Below, in pieces: positions 29,301 to 36,044 of a stretch of 59,756 bases of DNA. Below the pieces are notes generated by a model that saw only the letters and a list, made by a program, of their open reading frames with translations, did not search any database and had not been told where the DNA came from. Made by a program: the position numbers and the translations under genes. How positions within the stretch are numbered: position 1 is the stretch's first letter; each line of letters opens with the position of its first letter. Source of the DNA: Candidatus Omnitrophota bacterium (GTDB lineage Bacteria > Omnitrophota > Gorgyraeia > Tantalellales > Tantalellaceae); NCBI GenBank assembly GCA_015231405.1, contig JADGBR010000021.1, positions 1 to 59,756 of the forward strand, in the 5' to 3' direction.

Positions 29301-30310
29301 TGGAATTCAGAGAATTTCTGGCTGAGGAAAAACATAAAATGAATGAGAGAAGATCTCCTGACACAAAAAAACCAAGCAAAGAGGTCATTGATCCCCGAGA
29401 AAGGGGGCGCGCTACTAACACCGCGCTCTACAAAGAGGCTGATGGTTTAGTGGAAAAAATGAAGTCGGCTCGTGTGAACGGGCTCATGAACCTGCCCGCT
29501 ATTATAGGTAAGTATCTTGAAAGCCTTCCCGGCGAAAAAGGCTTAAGGCCGATCAATATAGATGTGGACATATCTCTCTTTAGGGGAGGGGAGGAAAACC
29601 TGAAAGGGGATATGTCGGCGTGGGCGTCTCTCATGCTTCAATGCGCCCGGCTTTCGAACGTGAGCTTTACTTTCGATGTGCCTAACCCGCTTCATGACGG
29701 CAGCATGCCGGAGGCGATATCCGACATTCGGGAAAAGATCCCTTCAAAAATAAAAATTCTCGAAGAACTGAAGAGTGAAATATACGAACAGGCCGGGCCG
29801 AAAGGGATAGATCCGGAAAAATTCTTTTCCGAAAGGGTCAACGCGGCGAGACCCGGAGGGGTTGATATACCCATCTGCGATGGAATATGGCTTGAATGGC
29901 TGAGCGGGCTAGGGCTGGATAACCCGATAGGGGAAAACCAGTATCCTGTCGTTATAGACGTCGGGGATCCCGGTGATAGCATGAAAGTTCTCAATAACTA
30001 CCAGGCGGCTCTTTCCATCGGCCTTGCCAAGGCGGCCCTTGCCATAGCAGCGGGTGAGAATGAAGGTCCGGGGCTAGGTTTCGAATACCTGGCTACTGAA
30101 GGGAATATCCTTAAAAAGATGAACGAGCTTTACAAACTCATACGGCCCGAGGTAGAAATAACGATGGACACGTTGCGCTACATGGTCAGTAAGAACGTCC
30201 GGACAAGGTTGAACCGCGCGATCGAGCTCTTCATTCCGCCGGTGATCAAGTGGTCCGGGTCCGTTGTCGAGGTTCGGGAGAAGGTGAATTTGTATCTTCA
30301 AGCAGCGTAA
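26309..30310 (+). CDS. B12-binding-domain/radical SAM protein with signal-like N-terminus and lineage-specific tail
   Basis: 1,333 residues from ATG 26309 (a TTG at 26297 is a weaker alternative; GGGAAAG precedes the ATG). Residues 1-32 look like a signal peptide. Residues about 35-340 are unrecognised. Around 357-520 is a B12-binding-type Rossmann domain (KVLLFNN, GLSIYG, TVGGPEASLLPE, VRGEG), but I see no DxHxxG cobalamin ligand motif. The radical SAM cluster motif CPRDCYFC (C590, C594, C597) is intact, followed by FDDDDFF and LTHPETT segments. The family performs radical methylation or rearrangement chemistry in the cytoplasm. A signal peptide on an iron-sulfur radical enzyme is unexpected. 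The final 300 residues form an Omnitrophota-style tail of unknown role. A fragment of this gene is copied in inverse orientation at 30623-30675. Confidence 0.9.
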   Translation: MRLINKNRSLSYLIIAALVLQPIAIASSVDVHMCGATRGTLQVQSIFKPILDIIGYEYETQLRVEIAYILMGAWKDEARPWHDRNGELDEWISAVKNTPGGKKFPVDLLSVVSKPRKTVDNIEIDVKAGTGNHTDKIFTVAAKLGKDGIDDLVKNIQDPGTDKIDVFLKKPDEPYPVKIDLYAKKKVRKEDLIPPADYRNYTYQKDAKGLYRAEPIGYPGSWELDFSEGMDLVTPGNLNASINRLIKSVSTVAGENGLIGKNTSGRIYLMSDMDRCGERLAGGKYSEYSGDGIKIFVKEIDEGKEMGVFLSPGYFSAKRAYQRQRLEEALGGEKKELNIPVKEEVKPVPTAGFVGRKPKVLLFNNIQGKSKDEDIKFPAIMLASELKKRGIDITISDFPVAQYCSLIEQNERGVWPKGKPESLSDLEAELSGMLGKEYDFIGLSIYGDTMKEARIFTRELRNIDEKAVITVGGPEASLLPEHTLAHLPDVQCLVRGEGNLIFPDIVNAFVNSGNRLIGETRRALSGYEGFYLRAGGKVISSNLSSRNILGRGVYHEKKKYRYEDIEIDFSFIKDKSDVPRYLRLSTGLGCPRDCYFCGLVHGDAVRQWSPGKIIAVMKKYEERLIELGLGDDLSAGKYGLCFDDDDFFINKERAMDFLRIYSDLSREKEIHLKCLSLQTSLKTFLRTGPAGGYAPDTRLIEAIKKCANVFFMDLPKLSIGTDAFNDIEIERLNKGRPGRAYTFRDIQGVVQELDAAGIVCNHYLILTHPETTSGDITLTLKNILALIKDNKTFTISDLNFGVIPQQYDRIYQRLVENGDQARAKGTYYWKGDFWEYELLEGDAILPAWLSRTPGADDHKELKKCLGDIYSYTLSSRLGALTAVSEEVEYKRALAGLYGFYVKYRMLDSYQALWGVTDGVLGPSTILTMERTYPEFLNFMLIQNKGNALAYKQLESVYNKIVSDGNEFSPEEYDELLWLLEVIIEGRFLIVEEKRAPYMEFREFLAEEKHKMNERRSPDTKKPSKEVIDPRERGRATNTALYKEADGLVEKMKSARVNGLMNLPAIIGKYLESLPGEKGLRPINIDVDISLFRGGEENLKGDMSAWASLMLQCARLSNVSFTFDVPNPLHDGSMPEAISDIREKIPSKIKILEELKSEIYEQAGPKGIDPEKFFSERVNAARPGGVDIPICDGIWLEWLSGLGLDNPIGENQYPVVIDVGDPGDSMKVLNNYQAALSIGLAKAALAIAAGENEGPGLGFEYLATEGNILKKMNELYKLIRPEVEITMDTLRYMVSKNVRTRLNRAIELFIPPVIKWSGSVVEVREKVNLYLQAA
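27599..27651 (+). repeat. Donor copy of a 53-bp inverted repeat
   Basis: This stretch encodes the LGKEYDFIGLSIYG part of the B12-binding domain. Its exact reverse complement occurs at 30623-30675, and weaker similarity continues a few bases to 27658. Because it is coding here and forms a conserved domain core, this is the original copy. Confidence 0.9.
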
Positions 30311-30475
30311 GGCCGGGAAAGACGCTGTAAAGATTTATTATGCTAACACCAGAAATTTCAGCATATTCTTCATTCCATAAGGCGACAACCGTAATATAAT
30401 AAAAACTGCGACAGTTTGGATCATTGCAAACCTGCGGATGCCCGGAGGATTTAAAAAAAGATATTTCGAAAGATG

Positions 30476-30510
30476 TTGACATCTCGGAATAAGGACACTA
30501 GAATAGTGTC
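30476..30510 (+). promoter_or_regulatory. Sigma70 promoter overlapped by an operator-like palindrome
   Basis: TTGACA (30476-30481), an exact 17-nt spacer and TAGAAT (30499-30504) form a near-consensus promoter. A perfect inverted repeat, GACACTA-GAA-TAGTGTC (30494-30510), lies across the -10 box, the usual place for a repressor site. It would drive the mini-ORF at 30548 and the PKD gene at 30734. The rest of 30311-30475 shows nothing recognisable. Confidence 0.65.
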
Positions 30511-30547
30511 ATTGCGTGTTTGAGCGACAAATAAAAAAGGGGGAGAG

Positions 30548-30679
30548 ATGGGATTGGTAAGTTTAGCGGTCTTAATATTGGACATTGTGGCCATCGTGGA
30601 TGCCGTTAAAAGCTCCATGGATTCGCCGTATATTGATAGCCCGATAAAGTCATACTCCTTACCCAACATACCGGAATGA
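30548..30679 (+). pseudogene. Truncated PLDc_N-like small membrane protein ORF
   Basis: A 43-codon ORF preceded by GGGGGAGAG. The first 22 codons (MGLVSLAVLILDIVAIVDAV and on) resemble the first helix of small PLDc_N-type membrane proteins. The remaining codons come from the 53-bp inverted copy of the upstream radical SAM gene, so the expected second helix is missing. It may be a broken gene, or it may be translated as a short hydrophobic peptide ahead of the PKD gene. Confidence 0.5.
30623..30675 (-). repeat. Inverted 53-bp copy of part of the B12/radical SAM gene
   Basis: Exact reverse complement of 27599-27651, with two mismatches and then five more matches beyond (to 30616). The absence of any point change suggests a recent copying event or an assembly join. 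It interrupts the small membrane-protein ORF. Confidence 0.9.
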
Positions 30680-30733
30680 TACTTTATTTTTTACTCGGGA
30701 AGAAAAAAGCATAACAAAAATGGGAGGAGACGA

Positions 30734-33253
30734 ATGACAAGTTCTAAAATTGGAAAAACGTTCTTAGCGCTATTGTTACTGGTATGCGCCGGCACGTTGT
30801 CTTACGCTTACGAAGTGCCTTATGACGATTCCAATGTCAGGTACTTCTATGTGTTCGGCACGGACGGCGACGTTCTGCAAGGCAAGGAAGACAGCCTTCA
30901 GGAGATCTTTATCGATGTTCCGGCTGACGCTCCCGGAGATGTGGTAATAAGCGTTTTCGATCCCAATACGGGGGGCATGGTAGACTGGAAAGTTCCGGGC
31001 GACGAGTGGGACACGAAATGCGAGTTTGCGGTATCGGGTTCCAAGCTTCTTGATAAAAAGGAATTCGGCGCCGAGCCGGAGTATGATAAACAGTACTATG
31101 ATTTCGGCCCTTATAAGAAAGAAGACGGAGAAAAAATAGCCGCCGGTTACCGTTTTAAAGTCACGGTGAAAGGGTTGAGCGGACGCAACGAGAATCTCTT
31201 CAACCTGAAGATAAAACCCGCGGGAGCCGAGGCTTTCGTTAAGGATATGACTTTCAGGCTTCTCCCTCGCCAGGGTGATAAGATGTATTTCTATCCCGAA
31301 GTTCCGGCGGGTACTACCGGCGTAACGGTCGAGAACTACGACCTCGACGTCGACGGCGGGCATAGCGTGCTGGCGGTTTCCGCGCTGGCAAAGAGATACC
31401 CCATAAACGATTCGGAAAGCGGTCAGTGGAGTTCGACCGAAGTGCCGGTATCCGTTTCCGAAGGAGGGAGGCTGGTATATACCGTTACAAAAGCGACACA
31501 GACCTATGCCAACGCCGGAGTAAGGTTCAAGGACGCCCAAGGGAATGTTCTGCCGATATATTTCAAAAAAGGGAAACCGGCCGTACCGAAAGAAGCGCCT
31601 AAGGCTGAGCCCGTGAAAGCGGCCGCACCAGCGCCCGCTCCGAAAAAAGCGGCTCCGGCTCCCGTAAAGGTACCGGACCTTAAATGCAATAAGTACACCT
31701 TCGACGCGACAAGCTCTTACGACGTCGACAGGCAGAAGCTCTCTTATCTCTGGGATTTCGGCGACGGGCAGACCAGCACCGAGCCCGTAGTGACTCACGT
31801 TTACGCGAAAGGCGGAGAATACAACGTAAGGCTTACCGTCGTAGATGATTCCGGACTCCCGTGCGATTCCGGGTCGACCAGTCAGAAAATAGTGGTGAAC
31901 ACGCCTCCCGCGGCTTCTTTCGCGGCTCCCGAGAAATCATGCGCGGGCGACGCTGTAAGGTTGGACGCCAGCGCGACGACGGACGACAATCCGGCTAATC
32001 TCACATACAACTGGAATTTCGGGGACGGTGAGAAGGGCGAAGGGAAAACGGTGACCCATACTTACGCGAAGGGCGGAAAATATAATGTGTGTCTTACGGT
32101 CAACGACAATTCCGGCACGGAATGCAGCGTAGACGCGGTACAGAAACAGGTACTTGTGAATACGGCTCCCGTGGCGGACGCTGGCGGGGATATTTCGAGA
32201 TGCCTGAGAGCCAATGAGACCGAGTACACGGTTTCATTGAGCGGGTCCGGTTCAAGGGACGCGGACGGCGATACCCTCGAATATATCTGGGATTTCGGCG
32301 ACGGATCTACCGGTAACGGGAAAGACGTGACCCATACATACTCAAGAGGCGGCAACTACACGGCGAGGCTCACGGTCGACGACGGCTCGGGCCTTTCCTG
32401 CTCGAGGAGCATGGACAGCATCAAGATCGATCTCAATAAACAGCCTTTGGCCGCGGCGGGCGACGATATGGATATCTGCACCGGCGAAACGGTCAGTTTT
32501 GACGGCACCAAGTCGGTTGCTGACGGCGGAAGCGCTACCTACCAGTGGTCGTTCGGCGACGGAACAACGGCGACCGGCCCGAAGGTCACCCATACATACG
32601 ATAAGAGCGGGAAATACGTGGTCAACCTTACCGTCGACGACGGAAAGGCGACGGCCTGCTCATCCGCTACGGACTCGCTTCACGTGATGGTGAACGGCAA
32701 GCCGTCGGCCTCTATAGCCGATGTGGAAGATACCTGCGCGGGAAGAAAAGTCTCCTTCGACGCTTCCGCTTCAAAAGACGAGGACGGGGACGGACTAACC
32801 TACAGCTGGGATTTCGGCGACGGCGTCAGGGAATCGACCGGAGCTAAAACCAGCCATGTTTACGAGAAAGGCGGCACGTATTATGTGACCGTTACCGTGG
32901 ATGACGGGAAGAATTCGAAATGTTCGTCTTCGATAGACTCGGTAAGGGTTAAGGTAAATACGCCTCCGAGTGTTGAGTTCCTGCATATACCGGCATGTTG
33001 CGTGGATATGGACCAGAAATTCGACGCTTCCGCGACGAACGACCCCGACGGAGATACGCTGAGCTATAGGTGGGATTTCGGCGACGGCTCGACGGGTGAA
33101 GGCGTGAAGGTATCGCATGCTTATACTGAACCCGGCAAATATAAGGTCGTGCTTACCGTAGACGACGCCTCCGGCGCGGAGTGCAGTCAGAATACCTCAT
33201 GCTCGACTGTGACGGTGTTCGGCAAGCCTGTTCCGGTGATCAAGATAAAGTAG
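30734..33253 (+). CDS. Secreted PKD-repeat surface protein (six PKD domains)
   Basis: 839 residues. The start has a strong ribosome site (GGGAGGAG, 4 nt before the ATG). A signal peptide ends at about residue 26 (LSYA followed by YEV). Residues 27-290 are an unrecognised beta-rich head. A Pro/Ala/Lys linker (about 290-315) precedes six PKD domains, each with a W-x-FGDG core and a THTYxxGGxY motif, spaced about 87 residues apart from about residue 340 to 835. PKD domains are extracellular immunoglobulin-like folds that bind carbohydrate or protein or act as stalks. Cysteines recur at matching places near the domain boundaries, so inter-domain disulfides are likely. There is no obvious anchor at the C-terminus. 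The gene lies behind the palindrome-covered promoter at 30476 and so may be conditionally expressed. Confidence 0.92.
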   Translation: MTSSKIGKTFLALLLLVCAGTLSYAYEVPYDDSNVRYFYVFGTDGDVLQGKEDSLQEIFIDVPADAPGDVVISVFDPNTGGMVDWKVPGDEWDTKCEFAVSGSKLLDKKEFGAEPEYDKQYYDFGPYKKEDGEKIAAGYRFKVTVKGLSGRNENLFNLKIKPAGAEAFVKDMTFRLLPRQGDKMYFYPEVPAGTTGVTVENYDLDVDGGHSVLAVSALAKRYPINDSESGQWSSTEVPVSVSEGGRLVYTVTKATQTYANAGVRFKDAQGNVLPIYFKKGKPAVPKEAPKAEPVKAAAPAPAPKKAAPAPVKVPDLKCNKYTFDATSSYDVDRQKLSYLWDFGDGQTSTEPVVTHVYAKGGEYNVRLTVVDDSGLPCDSGSTSQKIVVNTPPAASFAAPEKSCAGDAVRLDASATTDDNPANLTYNWNFGDGEKGEGKTVTHTYAKGGKYNVCLTVNDNSGTECSVDAVQKQVLVNTAPVADAGGDISRCLRANETEYTVSLSGSGSRDADGDTLEYIWDFGDGSTGNGKDVTHTYSRGGNYTARLTVDDGSGLSCSRSMDSIKIDLNKQPLAAAGDDMDICTGETVSFDGTKSVADGGSATYQWSFGDGTTATGPKVTHTYDKSGKYVVNLTVDDGKATACSSATDSLHVMVNGKPSASIADVEDTCAGRKVSFDASASKDEDGDGLTYSWDFGDGVRESTGAKTSHVYEKGGTYYVTVTVDDGKNSKCSSSIDSVRVKVNTPPSVEFLHIPACCVDMDQKFDASATNDPDGDTLSYRWDFGDGSTGEGVKVSHAYTEPGKYKVVLTVDDASGAECSQNTSCSTVTVFGKPVPVIKIK

Positions 33254-33275
33254 TGGGATAGAAATAGTTAAAACA

Positions 33276-33304
33276 ACAGGGCTCTCCCGTAGGGAGGGCC
33301 CTGT
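33276..33304 (+). terminator. GC-rich hairpin after the PKD gene
   Basis: A 13-nt arm (33276-33288), loop GTA and 13-nt arm (33292-33304) with one mismatch lie 23 nt after the stop codon. The stem is strong but no T-run follows, so factor-independent termination is uncertain. It may protect the mRNA 3' end. Confidence 0.45.
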
Positions 33305-33371
33305 CGCTTAGTGGGGATAATTGTCGCCATTTGCCTGATGAAAACTGGCGCAGAAAAAATAGGAATAGTAG

Positions 33372-33425
33372 GCGCGGACCCCTGTGTCCGCGCGTAAAAT
33401 TTTACCCCGGCGCGGGGGCCGGGGT
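33372..33425. repeat. Pair of GC-rich hairpin repeats
   Basis: GCGCGGAC/GTCCGCGC (33372-33379 and 33386-33393) and ACCCCGGC/GCCGGGGT (33404-33411 and 33418-33425) form two adjacent hairpins in the gap before the DUF1573-like gene. They resemble dispersed intergenic palindromes. Confidence 0.45.
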
Positions 33426-33478
33426 GTACTATTTCTATTTTGTATTTATCCAAAACGGCCAGTAAACAAGGGTACTCT

Positions 33479-33874
33479 ATGCTAATAAAAACAGTTATAT
33501 CGTTTCTGATAATAGTCTTTGCAGGCGATACACTGTCTGTCTCAGAAAACGTGATGAAAGACTCCGCGCTTTCGCCCCTGCCGGCCACATGGTATATGGG
33601 TGCGGTAAAGAAAGGCGGGATGAAGACAAAAACGTTCTATTTGAAGAATACCGGTAAAGAAAAAATAACCGTAACAAATATCCGCACCTGCTGCGGTTAT
33701 TTGATGGACCTGGACCCCTGGGAGCTTGAACCGGGCCGGAGAGCGAAAGCCACGGTCACCTGCGACGCCGGAAGGAAGTCTTTAGGCGAGGACGAGAAGA
33801 AGATAACGATCGTTATCCAGGACCCATCCGAGAGAGAGATACTTATCCCCGTGAGAGCCACTGTCGTAAAGTGA
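33479..33874 (+). CDS. DUF1573/ASH-like secreted protein
   Basis: 131 residues from ATG 33479, chosen over an upstream in-frame TTG at 33440 because AAGGG lies 6 nt before it and the protein then opens with a signal peptide or lipid-anchor-like helix (MLIKTVISFLIIVFAG). The body follows the DUF1573/ASH pattern: a G-x-V strand, FYLKNTG, then V-TNIRTCCGYL with two adjacent cysteines, and the final I-V-I-Q repeated-strand region ending in IPVRATVV. Related Ig-like proteins are exported and often linked to cell-surface assembly. It is followed by a large hairpin repeat. Confidence 0.75.
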   Translation: MLIKTVISFLIIVFAGDTLSVSENVMKDSALSPLPATWYMGAVKKGGMKTKTFYLKNTGKEKITVTNIRTCCGYLMDLDPWELEPGRRAKATVTCDAGRKSLGEDEKKITIVIQDPSEREILIPVRATVVK

Positions 33875-33896
33875 GTATATTTGTTCCGAAGCAAGC

Positions 33897-33980
33897 GGTG
33901 TCAGGCCTCCCCATTAGACAAAATTAGTAAACAATGTCCAATGGGGAGGCCTGACACCTTCTACGTGACACCTTCTACGT
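33897..33980. repeat. Long REP-like hairpin with a tandem 14-bp repeat
   Basis: Arms 33897-33920 and 33935-33958 pair over 24 nt with one mismatch (outer 19 nt exact: GGTGTCAGGCCTCCCCATT) around a 14-nt AT-rich loop. GACACCTTCTACGT is then repeated in tandem at 33953-33966 and 33967-33980. The hairpin resembles palindromes mobilised by REP-associated tyrosine transposases; no transposase is in the window. It may also end transcription after the DUF1573-like gene. Confidence 0.65.
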
Positions 33981-34012
33981 TGCCTGGTCGCCACCAGTTG
34001 TAATTATCTAGT

Positions 34013-34041
34013 TTGCCCGGAACGGCAATATCGGCTATAAT
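34013..34041 (+). promoter_or_regulatory. Sigma70 promoter placed for a leaderless mRNA
   Basis: TTGCCC (34013-34018), an exact 17-nt spacer and a perfect TATAAT (34036-34041) are followed by 6 nt and ATG 34048. No Shine-Dalgarno sequence fits between them, so the glycosyltransferase mRNA probably begins at its start codon. Confidence 0.6.
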
Positions 34042-34047
34042 TGTGCC

Positions 34048-34830
34048 ATGAAGGAAACTCTGTCTGTAGTACTTATCGTGAAGAACGAGGAAGACAAGCT
34101 CGGGCGGTGCCTTGAAAGCGTCAAATGGGCGGACGAGATAGTCGTAGTAGACGACATGAGCACTGACGGGACTCCCGGGATAGCATCTTCGTACGGCGCA
34201 AGGATCATAAGGAACTCATCCGGCGGGAATTTTGACAGGCAGCGGAACCTCGGCATCCAAGGTTCAACCTCGGATTGGATACTCCAGATGGACGCCGACG
34301 AGATAGTCCCTGCCGAACTCAAGGATGAAATAACATCTATTCTTAAAAATAATTCTTCCTACGCGGCGTTTAAGTTAAGGAGGAAGAATTATTTTTTGGG
34401 GCATTTAATGAGGTATGGGGGCTGGTCCAACGAGTATTCCGTTAAGCTATTCAGAAAAGGGAAAGCCGGATATGTGGGGAAGAGCGTTCACGAAACGCTC
34501 AAAGTTGAAGGTGAAACAGGTGTTTTGGCCGCCGCTATCGAACACTATCCATTCAGGAATATTTCAGAGTTCCTAGAGAGGCAGAATTTTTATACTTCAG
34601 TTGAATGCAGGGTAATGCTGGAAGAAAAAGCGAGGATCCCGGATAAGGACATAATGTACAACATAAAGGTAAAACCCGTTAAGCTATTCTGGAAAGCTTA
34701 TGTTAAAAAACAGGGTTTCAGGGAAGGATTTTACGGGTTCGTATTCTCGCTTCTTTTTGCCTGGGTCCATTACCTCAGATGGGTCAAGTACTGGGAAGCC
34801 GTAAATAATGGGCAGGGAGCGTCATGTTGA
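34048..34830 (+). CDS. Family 2 glycosyltransferase (WaaE/KdtX-like)
   Basis: 260 residues with one GT-A domain. The nucleotide-binding VVVDDMSTDGT segment (D35-D36) and the metal-binding MDADE motif (81-85) are intact, and the FDRQRNLG and GGWSNEYSVKLFRKG segments resemble WaaE/KdtX-type enzymes that add sugars to lipid A-core or related surface glycans. A hydrophobic segment near residues 225-245 may bring it to the inner membrane face. Its stop overlaps the start of the next gene by 7 bp, so the two are translationally coupled and probably act in the same surface-modification step. The exact donor and acceptor are unknown. Confidence 0.92.
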   Translation: MKETLSVVLIVKNEEDKLGRCLESVKWADEIVVVDDMSTDGTPGIASSYGARIIRNSSGGNFDRQRNLGIQGSTSDWILQMDADEIVPAELKDEITSILKNNSSYAAFKLRRKNYFLGHLMRYGGWSNEYSVKLFRKGKAGYVGKSVHETLKVEGETGVLAAAIEHYPFRNISEFLERQNFYTSVECRVMLEEKARIPDKDIMYNIKVKPVKLFWKAYVKKQGFREGFYGFVFSLLFAWVHYLRWVKYWEAVNNGQGASC

Positions 34831-35765
34831 GCGTTAAGGATATGGCGAGGATAGCCTGCTACGCCTTTAAGCCCGATATAGTCACCGGAGGATACGTTAA
34901 GCTCGAGGTTTCGGCCAACTGCAACGCCAGGTGCGCCTGGTGCTGGATGTTCAATTCCGATACTAAACCCCACGGGCTTATAAAGGTCGAGGACGTCGAA
35001 AAGTTCGTCGCTTTGAACCGGGCCCACTTTATCGCCCATAAGACAGGCATAATGCCGTTCTTTAACGGGGAGTGCCTGATACACCCGCGCATATTCGATA
35101 TATTGGATATTATCGTCGCCAGCGGTATAAGGCTTAAGGACATCGATACAAATCTTGGGATGAAAATAGATATCCCGAAACTCCTTTCATATCCCTTTAA
35201 GCATATTCGGGTCAATATCGGCGGATTGACAAAAGAAGTGCATGAAAGGATGATGGGGACGGATTTCGGCCTTGTCACGGATAACTTGAGGAAAGCTTTC
35301 AATATAGCACCGCGGCGGATGTTCGTGAAAATGGTGGTAACCAAGGACAATTTCGCCCAGATAGGGGGCATGGACGAATTCATGAAAAGCCTGGGCGGGC
35401 TCCCGGAGAATAAGATAATAGCCGATACCGGTTTTGCCTTGCCCGCTATGGCAAGCGATAAGGATATCAGAGGATTTTTCGATTCGGTAGTTTCTCCTAA
35501 TATTGACAGATACCTCAAATTCGATTATGACCTAAGTAAGGATAGATATGGGATTAAAGCCAGGGAGAAGGGATGCCATTTTATCCTCAACTGTATCACC
35601 TATAACGGCAAACTCACCATATGCTGCCAGGACCAGCTGGGCAAGCTCGATCTCGGCAACGCCTTCCAAACCCCTCTATACGAGCTAATATCGACCGACG
35701 AGTATAAAAATGCGATATTGAAAGCGAAAAGTATGGGTTTTGATTTCTGTGCAGAGTGTAATTAG
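34824..35765 (+). CDS. Radical SAM protein with SPASM-like C-terminus
   Basis: 313 residues. The cluster motif CNARCAWC (C33, C37, C40) is canonical. The C-terminal part has C251, C257, a CC pair and a final C309-x-x-C312, consistent with a SPASM/twitch auxiliary iron-sulfur region; the segment NGKLTICCQD is typical of such enzymes. It overlaps the glycosyltransferase gene by 7 bp. Radical SAM/SPASM proteins encoded beside glycosyltransferases often modify glycans or lipids, but others act on peptides, and no precursor peptide is visible here. Substrate not assigned. Confidence 0.92.
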   Translation: MLSVKDMARIACYAFKPDIVTGGYVKLEVSANCNARCAWCWMFNSDTKPHGLIKVEDVEKFVALNRAHFIAHKTGIMPFFNGECLIHPRIFDILDIIVASGIRLKDIDTNLGMKIDIPKLLSYPFKHIRVNIGGLTKEVHERMMGTDFGLVTDNLRKAFNIAPRRMFVKMVVTKDNFAQIGGMDEFMKSLGGLPENKIIADTGFALPAMASDKDIRGFFDSVVSPNIDRYLKFDYDLSKDRYGIKAREKGCHFILNCITYNGKLTICCQDQLGKLDLGNAFQTPLYELISTDEYKNAILKAKSMGFDFCAECN

Positions 35766-35810
35766 TTCAGACTCAGACTGTGTTGCAATAATATTTTTAA
35801 ACAAACTGGC

Positions 35811-35847
35811 CGTCATTGCGGGGAGCCGAAGGCGACGAAGCAATCTC
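35811..35847. repeat. Dispersed CGTCATTGCG...GACGAAGCAATCTC repeat
   Basis: A 37-nt sequence with ATTGC/GCAAT arms (35815-35819 and 35840-35844). It matches my recollection of a short repeat scattered through intergenic regions of many unrelated bacteria. It lies in the 279-nt gap between the radical SAM gene and the 6,433-residue ORF. No gene is seen in that gap. Confidence 0.6.
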
Positions 35848-35969
35848 TACGCACAGCAGACACTGTTCATAAATACAAGTAAATCAATACCTTATGATAT
35901 AAATCCGGGTGCATTATACCCACCCATTTGTTCCATTGTCAACTCGAATCATGTTAAGCCTCTAAATAT

Positions 35970-36039
35970 TTGATATTTACAAATAATTAGGCATACTAAA
36001 AGTATAATAATAATATATAATTGTCACATTTATAAGGGA
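35970..36039 (+). promoter_or_regulatory. AT-rich upstream region and ribosome site of the 6,433-residue ORF
   Basis: A TATAAT (36003-36008) is present, but the best -35-like hexamers (TTGATA 35970, TTTACA 35976) are badly spaced from it, so the promoter is uncertain. AAGGGA (36034-36039) sits 5 nt before ATG 36045 and clearly sets the start. Confidence 0.4.
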
Positions 36040-36044
36040 TTTTT

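Noticed and set aside
30451-30669. Minus-strand frame starting MLGKEYDFIGLSIYG, resembling a B12-binding protein
   Set aside because: The similarity is entirely due to the 53-bp inverted copy from 27599-27651; the rest is antisense to the mini-ORF and promoter.
33276-33304. Confident rho-independent terminator after the PKD gene
   Set aside because: The stem is strong but no T-run follows, so it is listed only as a probable hairpin.
33440-33478. TTG start for the DUF1573-like gene
   Set aside because: It would put polar residues before the signal helix; ATG 33479 has AAGGG 6 nt upstream.
35740-35973. 77-codon + strand frame after the radical SAM gene
   Set aside because: It overlaps the end of the radical SAM gene, runs through a dispersed repeat, and has no ribosome site or family likeness.
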